A stretch of DNA of 64,000 nt from contig CALFER010000034.1 in the NCBI GenBank assembly GCA_937951895.1, forward strand, positions 1 through 64,000, written 5' to 3'. Made by a program: the position numbers and the translations under genes. The DNA comes from an uncultured bacterium. GTDB taxonomy: Bacteria > CSSED10-310 > CALFER01. The notes under the pieces were generated by a model that was given only the letters and a program-made list of their open reading frames with translations, was not told the DNA's origin and made no database searches. Shown piece after piece: positions 1 through 8,638 of this stretch (its first letter is position 1; every line of letters begins with the position of its first letter).

Positions 1-92
1 GAGCCTGTCGAAGCGTCCCTGTCACATCCGGACGCTGAGCCTGTCGAAGCGTCCCTGTCACATCCGGACGCTGAGCCTGTCGAAGCGTCCCC
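1..92. repeat. 36-bp tandem repeat with hairpin potential
   Basis: A 36-bp unit beginning gagcctgtcgaagcg occurs at 1-36 and 37-72, and a third, truncated copy runs to about 90. There are no spacers, so it is a plain tandem repeat. It is cut by the window edge, so the true copy number is unknown. Each unit junction carries a 7-bp inverted repeat (ggacgct at 30-36 with agcgtcc at 48-54; again 66-72 with 84-90) around an 11-base loop. The core cctgtcgaag resembles an intergenic motif seen scattered in many bacterial genomes (from memory, not checked). It lies just past the 3' end of the kinase gene on the minus strand. Confidence 0.85.
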
Positions 93-117
93 AGGTTTTA
101 AACCGTTCCCGAATCGC

Positions 118-2562
118 TCACAACGCCTGCAGAAACGCGATGACGGTCTGTAAATCGAACGCGCTGCCGCGATCACGCTGAGCCTCCAACTGCGGGATCA
201 GTTCCCGAGCCCGGGCGCGGGCCGTGGCCCGATCTCCCATTTCACTCATATTCTGAATCCGGTAAGCCTTCGTCACCAGCAGATCCGCTCCGTACGATCC
301 CGGCTCGTCGCCTGCCAGGGAGACCAGCAGATCGATCGATGTATCGTAGTCGCGCATCGCCTCTTCGTGTCGCCCCATTTCCTGTAGAACGATGGCTTTC
401 TGCCGCCATGAATAAGAAAGCAGATGCGTGATTTTGCGATGCCGGTTGGTCTCATGCAGCAGATCCCATAACTCGATGGCACGGGCATACAGCTCGAGCG
501 CCTTATCCGGTGAGGAATCGTGATAATAGGCATTCGCCATGTTCATGTTCACCCATGCGAGGTCATCACGCAACTCACTGCGGCCCTCTTTTTCGATCAG
601 CGGTTCGAGAATCTCCGCTGCCTTTCGGTAGACCCGGATCGCCTCTGAAACCCGACCGGCAGCGCGCAGCGTGATCGCCTTGTTCATGACATCCATCGCG
701 AGTTCATTCAGGAGCTCATGTCGCCCTTCCGAATCGATCAGCCGTTCGCGGATTTCGATTGCGCAATCATACAGACTGATGGCCTCGGAGTATCGTTCGA
801 GCTTGCACAGTGCATTTGCCTTGTTCACATAAACCAATGCCAGGTCCTGAGCCAGATCCCGGCGTCCTTCCGTCTCGATCAGATTTCTCCAGATCCGGAT
901 CGAGCGATCATGGAACTCGATCGATCCTGGATAATCGGCCATATCGAACAGGCAGACCGCTTTATCCATGAGTGCGATAGCGAGAAGTCGGGAGTATTCG
1001 ATCTGTTGTTCGTCATGAATCAGCTCAAGCAGCCCGATCGCAGTCTCCGTCGCTTCCAGTGCCAGGGAAACCGTCCCCTGACGCAGCGCGATTTTTGCGT
1101 GATTCATGTATGCCGATACGAGGCACTTGCGTTTATCGATATCGATCGTGATTCCTTCGATCGACACCAGTGACTGAAGCGCCGTGCAGCTCAATTCCAT
1201 CGACAGTTGGACCTCCCCGGCATGCAGCATCATTCTCGATTTGGCATCTATCGCCCGTGCGCGCTCATATTTCTGGGCCGGAAGATCCGGGTCATCCGAA
1301 GATGCCGGATAGAGGTCGATCAACCGGTCATAGGTCCGGGCGGACGCCGGGAAATCCGACAGATGCTCACACAGGAGGGCTTTCTGATACAGAACCTGTG
1401 CGAACTCATCGCGAACCGCGGCTGATCGCCCGCTCATCAATGAAGCGTATGCCTTTTCGGCTTCCTGGAACACTTCGAGATCGACGAGTGCCTGTGCGGT
1501 TCTCGATCCGATGCGACCGGGGAGTTTCCGGCGGCTGTCCTCCGGTCGGCGTCCGGCACGCGTCCATGCCTTTTCGAGCCATACGACCGGATCATCCCAG
1601 GCGGCATCCGCATCGATCTGCCGGTCATGCGGAATTTCGGGTTTCCCCGGGATCCCGATTACTGCGGCTTCGCGGAAATACTCGTTCCCGGTCACCTCGC
1701 AGTAAATCTGCTCCAGCCGTCCGGCCGCCTCCTCAATCGTATGCCATCGATCATGCGGATTGTGCCGGAAACAGCGCGATAACACCTCCGCGAGTTCGTC
1801 CGGCATGCGAGGATACGGGGAAGCGGGTTGTTTCCCGAGATACTCGTTCAGGGCATTGCCCGCCAGAGCGCCGATCTGCCAGGTGACCGTCCCTGTGAAT
1901 AGTTCGAGAATCGTGACACCCCAACTCCAGATGTCCGTCTGATGATTCACATCCATCCCCATGGCCTGCTCGGGGGAACAATACGCGGGAGTCAGTCCTC
2001 CTGCCGTGACAGCGCGGTTTTCGTCAAACGGCACGGAACCGTCCGGGTCATCGGGATGTCTCCGGAGCATCGCAATGCCGAAATCCGTGATCTTCGCCAT
2101 CCCCTCGCTCGTCATCAGAACATTGGCCGGCTTGATATCCTCATGAACGACACCCTGCCGATGAGCCGCCTGGATACCTCGCGCCATCTGAATGGACACA
2201 TCGAGAATCGAATCGACGCGAAGCAGCCGTCGGTTGACGATCCAGTCCTCGAGCGAACCGCCGTCGATATATTCCGAGAAAATCGCAAGCCGGTCCTCGA
2301 TCGTCCGGAAAAAACGGCATGTCACGATATGGGGATGCTCGGGAAGATCCATCCATGTCCTGAGTTCGTGGAGGAGTTGCCGATGCTTTTTCGAGTCATC
2401 CAGGAGAGAATGGAGCAGCGTTTTGACGGCGAATTGCCGCCGGTCCGTCACACGCTCGACCAGATACACCGATCCCGTCCCGCCGTGCCCCAATGCCTTT
2501 TCGATGCGGTATTCCCCGAGCAGGATTTTGCCCGGTTCCCACTGTCGATGTGCCTGTTTCAA
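118..2562 (-). CDS. Serine/threonine protein kinase with C-terminal TPR repeats
   Basis: An 814-residue Hanks-type kinase. The kinase domain spans about residues 15-290: glycine loop GHGGTG (25-30), AVK lysine K47, catalytic loop H140-E141-D142 with K144 and N147, and DFG at D160. The usual HRD arginine is Glu, making it a non-RD kinase, but the catalytic Asp, Lys and Asn are intact. Residues from about 330 on form repeated 40-residue helical units with TPR character, probably protein-binding. No membrane segment is visible, so it is likely cytoplasmic. The TTG start is chosen because GGAGGAGG lies 9 bases upstream. It follows the large histidine kinase by 47 bases and is probably co-transcribed with it. 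Substrates are unknown; an FHA domain, the usual reader of phosphothreonine, sits in SctQ at 38904-40466. Confidence 0.92.
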   Translation of the reverse strand: MKQAHRQWEPGKILLGEYRIEKALGHGGTGSVYLVERVTDRRQFAVKTLLHSLLDDSKKHRQLLHELRTWMDLPEHPHIVTCRFFRTIEDRLAIFSEYIDGGSLEDWIVNRRLLRVDSILDVSIQMARGIQAAHRQGVVHEDIKPANVLMTSEGMAKITDFGIAMLRRHPDDPDGSVPFDENRAVTAGGLTPAYCSPEQAMGMDVNHQTDIWSWGVTILELFTGTVTWQIGALAGNALNEYLGKQPASPYPRMPDELAEVLSRCFRHNPHDRWHTIEEAAGRLEQIYCEVTGNEYFREAAVIGIPGKPEIPHDRQIDADAAWDDPVVWLEKAWTRAGRRPEDSRRKLPGRIGSRTAQALVDLEVFQEAEKAYASLMSGRSAAVRDEFAQVLYQKALLCEHLSDFPASARTYDRLIDLYPASSDDPDLPAQKYERARAIDAKSRMMLHAGEVQLSMELSCTALQSLVSIEGITIDIDKRKCLVSAYMNHAKIALRQGTVSLALEATETAIGLLELIHDEQQIEYSRLLAIALMDKAVCLFDMADYPGSIEFHDRSIRIWRNLIETEGRRDLAQDLALVYVNKANALCKLERYSEAISLYDCAIEIRERLIDSEGRHELLNELAMDVMNKAITLRAAGRVSEAIRVYRKAAEILEPLIEKEGRSELRDDLAWVNMNMANAYYHDSSPDKALELYARAIELWDLLHETNRHRKITHLLSYSWRQKAIVLQEMGRHEEAMRDYDTSIDLLVSLAGDEPGSYGADLLVTKAYRIQNMSEMGDRATARARARELIPQLEAQRDRGSAFDLQTVIAFLQAL

Positions 2563-2609
2563 CCGGCAGAACCTCCTCCAACGAGTCGATCAGAGGGACC
2601 TCGTGCGGT

Positions 2610-5600
2610 TCACCGGATCTCCGGTAGCCGGATCGTGAAGACCGTCCCCTCTCCAATCACACTCGCCACATCGATCGTCCCCCCATGCTCCTCGACGGTC
2701 GCACGAACGATCGCGAGTCCCAGTCCCATCCCATCGGGTCTCGTGCTGAAATACGGCTCGAATATCCTCGCCCGCGTCACCTCGTCCATCCCCTCACCCG
2801 TATCCCGCACCTCGATCTCGATCTGTCCACTCCGACGCTCCCCGCGAATGACGATTTCCCCCTCACGATCCATCGCATGAATCGCATTTTGAACCAGGTT
2901 CACCAGCACGCGACGGATCTGATCCGGATCGAACCGGCATGGGAGGGGGTTGGGGAGATCCAAAATGAGGCTGATGGCGTCAGGCAGGGCTGAGAAGACC
3001 GATTCGAGTTCCCGGATGACGCCCCTGAGATCCCCTTCGCGCAGATCGGCCTGCGGCAAACGTGCAAACTTTGAAAATTCGGTCGCGATCGTCCGGAGCG
3101 ACTGCACCTCGTCCAACACCGTCCGCGTGCACGTCTCGAACACCGAATCGAACAACTCCGGGCGCTCCTCGCGGACCTTTCTCAGGTGCTCGATGGAAAG
3201 CTGGATGGGCGTGAGCGGATTTTTAACCTCGTGCGCCACCCGCCTGGCCATCTCGGCATAGGCTTCCAGCTTGGACGCCTGGATGGCTGCCGAGATATCC
3301 GTCAGAACGAGCATGATGCCTCGCGGTTCAGCGGGACGGGACGGCAGACGCGAGACATGTGCGCGCAGATGCAGAACGCGTCCGCCGCGCATGAGCTGCA
3401 GATCGAACGGATCGACGTCATGTCCTGCCAGACATGCCCCGACTGCCTGCGCCACACCCCGCATTCCCGCTTCCTCGAGCCACTCCGTCAGCTTTCTTCC
3501 GTTGAGGCGAGAGGGGGGTTGCCCGAGCAGTTCCGCGGAGGCCGGGTTGGCGGATGTCACGGCTCCGTCTGCGTCGGTCGCGAGAATCGAGGCGGTCATC
3601 CGTTCCAGCAGCATCTCGATGAACTCGCGCCGTTCCTCGAGCCTCGATCGCTGCGAATCGATATCGCGCATCATCCGGTTGAACGTCTGGATCAATCCGC
3701 TGATCTCACCGCCAGCACGGCATCGGACCGGTTCATCGAGATTCCCCGAGGCTACCCGTTCCGCGCCCCGGGTCAACGCCCGGATCGGCCTGGAGAACCG
3801 ACGGCCAACCAGTCCGGCAGCACTCAGTCCCGCGAGAATGACGCCGGCGGTGACGATCACGAGATACTCGAAGATCGACTTCGAGGAGACCGGGTTCGGA
3901 TCGAGACCGGTCGTGACGATCATGAGACCGGTCGGGGCTCCCTGTTCATCCGGCAGGGTCTGGGAGATCCGGTATCGGCCTGCGACCTGGTCGGCTTCAA
4001 TTGTCTGATTTGTCAGCACGGCACGCACAATGCGATCCGGTGCCCAGAGTGGCAGGAAACCGGTATTGAACAGCTCGGGCCGGGTGCTGGACGCAATTTT
4101 CCCGGCTCCGTACACATCGAAATCCGTCCGATGCACACCGGGCAGGCGCCTCAGATCGGCATTCTCGATCGGCATCCGCACCCAGATCGTTCCATGCCAC
4201 CTTGCATCCCCATTGCGATGCACAGGCAATACGACATTGGCATCCAGCCGCCCCGGCACGGCGGCAGTGAAAAAACAGCGCGCCAGGTTGCTCCGGAACA
4301 CATTCGTGATGATCTCATACGGCGCCGTAACCCCCGTCAGATTCCCGGTCCCGCCCTCCATCCGTCCTTTCGCGTCATACAACACCCAATCCACATCGGG
4401 AATGGACGGAATCGATATGCCATCGGCCGCGATCCGGTCGGCCACCGATGTTGCGCGCAGTGTGAGATTGCTTTCGAGCGAATCGATGGCACGTTGAGCG
4501 GTCGCGCTCAGCAGTCCGGATCGCTGCGTGTCGGCGACGGTCGACATGAGCGAATGGAGCAGGATGGCGAGCGCGATCGGGAAGATGATGACCAGAAGAG
4601 TCCCCGCGATCTGGAGCTGCGCCCGGAAACTCAGCCCCCCGGGTTCTCCCGAGCGCCGGAAAGCCGCCAAAAGGCGCAGCAGGGCTTCGATCGACAGCAG
4701 CCCGATCGCTCCTGTCGCAAGATAAATATGTCCGGCCAAAATCGCCGGCCAGTCGATCCAGGGGAGAACCGCGACCAACCGCGTCGAAAGGGTGGTCTCC
4801 GATGCAGGCATCGGGAGCACGAGAAGATCCGCACGGCGGTCCCCGGCACGCCTCCATCCAGCCTCGATGCCCGTCGACGCCGATTCCGTCAGAAGCCGCA
4901 AGTCGACGCCGCTGCCCCATTCCGGCGCACGCGGCATGATCTCCCGAGGTCCCGCGAAGATCGAGACAATCAGATATCCGATCGGAGTCCCGTCCGGGCC
5001 GGACACCGTGACTCCCCCGATCAGCTCGGATTGCAGATCGCCGGCCCGTTGAAACCAAGGTGTGAAAACCGATTGGCCTCCGGAATCGTCCATCTGATCG
5101 AAATACAGAGGCGGCAGTTCGCGGAAGTCGATTCCGGGACCGAACCGATCCACAAGCCGCCGATGGACATCGTACAGTTCGATGCAATGCGACTGGCTCA
5201 CGGCCGACAGGTCGGCTTCTGCCCAGAGTTCGAACGCCTGATACGGGAGCGTGCCCGTGATCGCCTGCACCAGCGCCTCCCGCAAACGCATCTCATCCAG
5301 ATTGGTTTCAAGCGCGAAACGCCTCAACAGATCCTGGTCGTCGATCCAGTGATCGAGACTCTGCCGGACGGCCTCACGCGATGCCCGGTGCGCCGCCGGC
5401 GTCAGAAAGAGAGCAGTGGCGGACAACATGAGAACCAGCGCCGCAGTCAGCTCGCGAAACGCATATCGCCCGCTCAATCCCGGACGCGCCAGCAGATAGG
5501 ACGTGAGCGGCAGCGCGACCGCAAGTGTCAGCATCGCCGGATCCGGATCCGTCAGAAGCAATTGCCCGGCCAGGCCTCCGGAAACGCACACGAGGCCATA

Positions 5601-6716
5601 CAGGATCCGATTGGTGCGCGAGGCTGTTTCGAGAGCCGGAACCATCAGGCGCAAAATGACACGCAGTGCCGCCGGCATGAGCAGAATGAGACTCAATGGC
5701 GCAGCGATCGTCGCACCGACACGCGGATCCAGACAGTCCGGCCACCACGAAATGCTCGTGTTCGCAACCAGAGACTCCGTCAGGTCCTTCGCGAGAATTC
5801 CGATGAAGGCAGATGCGGATATGCCGACTGGATACGCGAAAAATCGGAAAAAACGGCCGTGAAGGGGAACGGAGGAGATCGCCGATGCAATGGCGGCAAG
5901 AATCGAAACGACCAGGAGATGCGCGGCAAGCGGCGGGAAAGGCGCTTCACCGGCGAAATAGCGGGGATCGAACCATTCCGGCGTGAAGAAATCAAACACG
6001 AACCCGGTTGCGAACAGAAGAACATACAAACCGTATCCACCCGCAGCCGCACCGATCAGCCTCAGGATCGGCCACCGGGCGGGAATGAACAGGACCAGTC
6101 CGAAACACCACAGAACAACCGCGATGCACCACCCCATCCTCGCCAGACGAACCGCGACGGAAGACTCAACCGGCGTCGATCGCCGCGAATCGAGCGCTAC
6201 AACCTCCTCCCCCGTATCGATACCACTGTGCATCGTCTCGATGAGCGTCACCGCACAGGTTCGACCGTCTTCACCCGTGTTCCGGTAAATGCGCGACTCC
6301 CCGGCAGCCGTCTCCACCGCAAATACCCCCGATCCGGCCTCACGGAACTGATCGAAATCGATCGCGGAATCATGAATGAACCCCGCCCAGGCAAGCATCG
6401 AACCATCGGGCCCGTAACAGGCCAGTCCCGCAGGAGGCGTCAGACCGGCATCGAGCGCCTGCTCGGTGAAATCAGTCAGACGGACGCGAAGATACCCGAA
6501 CAGAGTCGGCGTATCGTCTCCGGATACCACGAGACCTCGGGTCAGATCACCGGCGATGGCGTGAAAGAATGCGTCATGACGCTCCACGAGCGTCTCGAGC
6601 GGAATCGATCGGATGGAATCCGGGGATCGCGACCGGTCGGCAGGCAGCAGAACGAATGCGGCCAGGACGAGAAGAGCGGCCGAGCAGGAAAATGAAAGCT
6701 GTAACCGGTGGCGCAT
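2610..6716 (-). CDS. Very large NtrY-like membrane sensor histidine kinase
   Basis: A 1368-residue sensor kinase. The N-terminus has a membrane segment (about 8-25), an extracytoplasmic stretch, then a block of roughly eight membrane segments (about 190-470). A second extracytoplasmic region and two or three further membrane segments follow. After the last one come a HAMP domain (motif RRFSRPIRAL), a PAS domain, and HisKA with H1162 in the box RVAHEVKNPLTP. The HATPase domain has N1277, DTGEGM and GMGLGLAIV. The HEVKNPLTPIQ box and the HAMP-PAS-HisKA order are typical of NtrY. The N-terminal membrane block is far larger than in NtrY, which suggests a distinct input. No response regulator lies next to it; the next gene is a Ser/Thr kinase. 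The ATG start has little Shine-Dalgarno; a weak -35/-10 pair lies just upstream. Confidence 0.9.
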   Translation of the reverse strand: MRHRLQLSFSCSAALLVLAAFVLLPADRSRSPDSIRSIPLETLVERHDAFFHAIAGDLTRGLVVSGDDTPTLFGYLRVRLTDFTEQALDAGLTPPAGLACYGPDGSMLAWAGFIHDSAIDFDQFREAGSGVFAVETAAGESRIYRNTGEDGRTCAVTLIETMHSGIDTGEEVVALDSRRSTPVESSVAVRLARMGWCIAVVLWCFGLVLFIPARWPILRLIGAAAGGYGLYVLLFATGFVFDFFTPEWFDPRYFAGEAPFPPLAAHLLVVSILAAIASAISSVPLHGRFFRFFAYPVGISASAFIGILAKDLTESLVANTSISWWPDCLDPRVGATIAAPLSLILLMPAALRVILRLMVPALETASRTNRILYGLVCVSGGLAGQLLLTDPDPAMLTLAVALPLTSYLLARPGLSGRYAFRELTAALVLMLSATALFLTPAAHRASREAVRQSLDHWIDDQDLLRRFALETNLDEMRLREALVQAITGTLPYQAFELWAEADLSAVSQSHCIELYDVHRRLVDRFGPGIDFRELPPLYFDQMDDSGGQSVFTPWFQRAGDLQSELIGGVTVSGPDGTPIGYLIVSIFAGPREIMPRAPEWGSGVDLRLLTESASTGIEAGWRRAGDRRADLLVLPMPASETTLSTRLVAVLPWIDWPAILAGHIYLATGAIGLLSIEALLRLLAAFRRSGEPGGLSFRAQLQIAGTLLVIIFPIALAILLHSLMSTVADTQRSGLLSATAQRAIDSLESNLTLRATSVADRIAADGISIPSIPDVDWVLYDAKGRMEGGTGNLTGVTAPYEIITNVFRSNLARCFFTAAVPGRLDANVVLPVHRNGDARWHGTIWVRMPIENADLRRLPGVHRTDFDVYGAGKIASSTRPELFNTGFLPLWAPDRIVRAVLTNQTIEADQVAGRYRISQTLPDEQGAPTGLMIVTTGLDPNPVSSKSIFEYLVIVTAGVILAGLSAAGLVGRRFSRPIRALTRGAERVASGNLDEPVRCRAGGEISGLIQTFNRMMRDIDSQRSRLEERREFIEMLLERMTASILATDADGAVTSANPASAELLGQPPSRLNGRKLTEWLEEAGMRGVAQAVGACLAGHDVDPFDLQLMRGGRVLHLRAHVSRLPSRPAEPRGIMLVLTDISAAIQASKLEAYAEMARRVAHEVKNPLTPIQLSIEHLRKVREERPELFDSVFETCTRTVLDEVQSLRTIATEFSKFARLPQADLREGDLRGVIRELESVFSALPDAISLILDLPNPLPCRFDPDQIRRVLVNLVQNAIHAMDREGEIVIRGERRSGQIEIEVRDTGEGMDEVTRARIFEPYFSTRPDGMGLGLAIVRATVEEHGGTIDVASVIGEGTVFTIRLPEIR

Positions 6717-6755
6717 GGATGGAGTCTATCACCGACGCGTCTCGAAGTCAGCCGC

Positions 6756-6784
6756 TTGACGCACCCTGTCGTTTGTCCTATGAA
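6756..6784 (+). promoter_or_regulatory. Putative sigma-70-type promoter of larC
   Basis: TTGACG (6756-6761) and TATGAA (6779-6784) are separated by exactly 17 bases. The predicted start near 6791 leaves a leader of about 30 bases before the larC ATG at 6824. Confidence 0.5.
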
Positions 6785-6823
6785 CTCCATCGACACATTG
6801 TGTTCGGGGAAGGAGAAATCATC

Positions 6824-8086
6824 ATGAAGATTGCATACCTGGATTGCTTCGCCGGGATCAGCGGCGACATGTTTCTCGGCGCACTCGTCGCAGCCGGCCT
6901 CGACCTCGAACGGTTGATCGAGGCATTCGAACAAACACCCGTCACGCGGAACATGATCAGCGCAAGTCTCGTGGACCGAATGGGCATCCGGGCGGTGAAG
7001 ATGGATGTGCTGGAGGAAGCGGGGATACACGGACACGGCTGCGACAACGATCACGATCACGATCACGATAACGATCACGATCACGATCACGATCACGACA
7101 ACGACAACGGACACGGACATGGGCTGGAGGTTGAAGAGATTCGAGAGATCATTTGGGGATCGGGGTTGGAGGAAAGTGTGATCGGGAAGGCGATCGAGGC
7201 ATTCGATCGGATTGTCGAGGCTGAATCGAAGATTCATGGCGTGCCGATCGATCATGTGCATCTCCATGAAGTCAGCGCGATCGATACCATCGTGGATATT
7301 CTCGGAGTATCATACGGAATCCACGCGCTGAACATCGACCGGCTTGTTGCTTCGCCTCTGGAAGTGGGATCCGGCATGATCCGGATTTCGCATGGAGAAT
7401 ACCCGGTTCCGGCGCCTGCCACGGCAGAGATTTTAAAGGGGATCCCGGTGACTTCGGGGAATCTGCCGGGGGAACGAGTGACGCCCACCGGAGCTGCGCT
7501 CGTGAAAACATTCGTATCGGAATTCGGCCCGGCCCCCGCCATGACGATCCGGAAAATCGGCTATGGCGCAGGTTCCCGTACGGACGGGAACAGACCGAAT
7601 GTGCTGAAAATCACCATCGGCGACTCCAACGCGAAACAAACCGGCCCGACCGAGTCACCCGACGAAGCGCTGGTTATGATCGAAACGAACATCGATGATC
7701 AGTCTCCGGAACAACTCGCCCATGCCTGTGAGGGGATCCGAACGATCGAGGGTGTGCTGGATGTCATGCAGATCCCCGGAATCATGAAGAAGGGTCGAAA
7801 CGGGATTCTGGTGCGGGTTCTGAGCCAGGAAGCGGCGAGGGACGCCGTCTGCACAGCTTTGCTCGCCGAAACCACAACTCTCGGAGTCCGCTGGCATTCG
7901 GTATCGAGACGGGCTGCTGTGCGCCGGATCGAGACCGTCGAGGTGGCAGGATGTGAGATCCGGGTCAAGATCGCAGCGGATACTGTCGCGCCGGAATTCG
8001 AGGATTGCCGGGAAGCGAGTCGCAAAAGCGGCCGCCCGGTCAAATCCATCTTTCTCGAAGCCATCCGGATCTGTCGGCAAACCTGA
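6824..8086 (+). CDS. larC: LarC, nickel pincer cofactor biosynthesis protein
   Basis: A 420-residue protein of the LarC/DUF111 family, which inserts nickel into the pincer cofactor of lactate racemase-type enzymes using CTP. The N-terminus (YLDCFAGISGDMFLGAL), the HLHEV motif and the mid-protein VTPTGAAL are family marks. Between about residues 69 and 100 lies a His/Asp-rich insert encoded by a 6-bp tandem repeat, plausibly a nickel store. The N-terminal and C-terminal halves, which some species make as LarC1 and LarC2 by frameshifting, are here one uninterrupted frame. The ATG at 6824 is chosen because AAGGAG lies 8 bases before it and the family motif begins there; an open frame extends further upstream but overlaps the promoter. 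larA, larB and larE are not nearby. Confidence 0.93.
   Translation: MKIAYLDCFAGISGDMFLGALVAAGLDLERLIEAFEQTPVTRNMISASLVDRMGIRAVKMDVLEEAGIHGHGCDNDHDHDHDNDHDHDHDHDNDNGHGHGLEVEEIREIIWGSGLEESVIGKAIEAFDRIVEAESKIHGVPIDHVHLHEVSAIDTIVDILGVSYGIHALNIDRLVASPLEVGSGMIRISHGEYPVPAPATAEILKGIPVTSGNLPGERVTPTGAALVKTFVSEFGPAPAMTIRKIGYGAGSRTDGNRPNVLKITIGDSNAKQTGPTESPDEALVMIETNIDDQSPEQLAHACEGIRTIEGVLDVMQIPGIMKKGRNGILVRVLSQEAARDAVCTALLAETTTLGVRWHSVSRRAAVRRIETVEVAGCEIRVKIAADTVAPEFEDCREASRKSGRPVKSIFLEAIRICRQT
7043..7108 (+). repeat. 6-bp tandem repeat encoding His/Asp-rich segment of LarC
   Basis: Eleven consecutive 6-bp units, mostly gatcac with variants gataac and gacaac, encode alternating Asp with His or Asn. The length is a multiple of three, so expansion or contraction would keep the frame. 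Confidence 0.9.
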
Positions 8087-8087
8087 T

Positions 8088-8105
8088 TGCGTAAGCGATT
8101 ACGCA
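8088..8105 (+). terminator. Hairpin after larC
   Basis: A perfect 7-bp stem (tgcgtaa, 8088-8094; ttacgca, 8099-8105) with a GCGA tetraloop starts two bases after the larC stop. No T-run follows, so it may be a transcript-stabilising hairpin rather than an intrinsic terminator. The rest of 8106-8298 holds no gene I can support; it is partly AT-rich just upstream of the sigma-54 promoter. Confidence 0.4.
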
Positions 8106-8298
8106 CCCGACGCATGAGCTACGCACCCCTCAACGCGACTTAGCTCTCTGATTTCATTGTATTTTCAAAGCTCTTGTGGCGCGGTTGCAACAGGGCTGTA
8201 TCATGCACGGCACGCCCGACGCCGGGGACCATTCGTCGCATGCACGAAAAAGCGTTGATTTTCTTGTATTTATTATCTTTCCGATGTTCGAGATATCT

Positions 8299-8316
8299 TT
8301 GGCACGCAACTTGCTA
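8299..8316 (+). promoter_or_regulatory. Sigma-54 (-24/-12) promoter
   Basis: The sequence ttGGCACGcaacTTGCta matches the RpoN consensus TGGCACG-N4-TTGCW almost perfectly, with the invariant GG (8301-8302) and GC (8313-8314) in the correct register. The predicted start is near 8326, 36 bases before the small-protein ATG at 8362. The AT-rich stretch at about 8245-8280 could be a bend or activator site. The window encodes one NtrC-family activator (28055-29452). Confidence 0.8.
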
Positions 8317-8361
8317 GATGGAAATGCGTGACTGCGAGCGAGCAGTGGAAGGAGAAACCTG

Positions 8362-8535
8362 ATGAGTCCATTCATTCGAGAAAACAGTGACAAGCCGCCC
8401 CGTATGCTTGCGAGGACATTCTTCAAGGAACTGCGAGAGAACGGGTATTCCGATGAACAGATCCTGTGGTTTTCGTCCGAGATGATGAATTGTCTGAGTC
8501 GGGAACTCGAGAGCAAACCGGGCGAGGAACGTTAG
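8362..8535 (+). CDS. Small 57-residue protein under sigma-54 control
   Basis: A short gene encoding a 57-residue soluble protein starting MSPFIRENSD and ending SKPGEER. AAGGAG (8349-8354) lies 7 bases before the ATG. The gene sits between a near-consensus sigma-54 promoter and a strong intrinsic terminator, so it forms a complete single-gene unit. The middle (about residues 16-50: FFKELRENGYSDEQIL) is predicted to be helical, with a Gly-Tyr turn and two or three amphipathic helices. It has one cysteine (C44) and no signal peptide. I do not recognise the family. Strict sigma-54 control suggests a regulator or stress- or surface-linked function, but that is inference. Confidence 0.75.
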   Translation: MSPFIRENSDKPPRMLARTFFKELRENGYSDEQILWFSSEMMNCLSRELESKPGEER

Positions 8536-8568
8536 CTACTAACCCCCGGGTAGATGTGTGATATGAGC

Positions 8569-8602
8569 AAAACTACTCCGCCGCCGGAGTAGTTTTCTTT
8601 TG
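8569..8602 (+). terminator. Strong rho-independent terminator
   Basis: A 12-bp perfect stem (aaaactactccg, 8569-8580; cggagtagtttt, 8585-8596) with a 4-base loop is followed by cttttg. It closes the small sigma-54 unit. Confidence 0.85.
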
Positions 8603-8638
8603 TACCCTCAGTTGAAATGCCGCCGATAACTCCTCATA

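Noticed and set aside
1..92. CRISPR array
   Set aside because: The 36-bp copies are directly adjacent without unique spacers.
3186..6695. 1169-residue open frame on the plus strand
   Set aside because: It lies wholly antisense to the large histidine kinase and its translation is low-complexity Arg/Gln-rich with no domain; a mirror of codon bias.
7043..7108. Iteron-type origin repeats
   Set aside because: The hexamers are in frame inside larC and explain a His-rich protein segment.
6824..8086. Programmed frameshift splitting LarC as in some lactobacilli
   Set aside because: The frame is continuous from ATG to TGA.
8106..8298. Antisense small gene in the region before the sigma-54 promoter
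   Set aside because: An open frame on the minus strand (8154-8516) runs antisense to the promoter and small gene, has no good ribosome site and no recognisable protein character.
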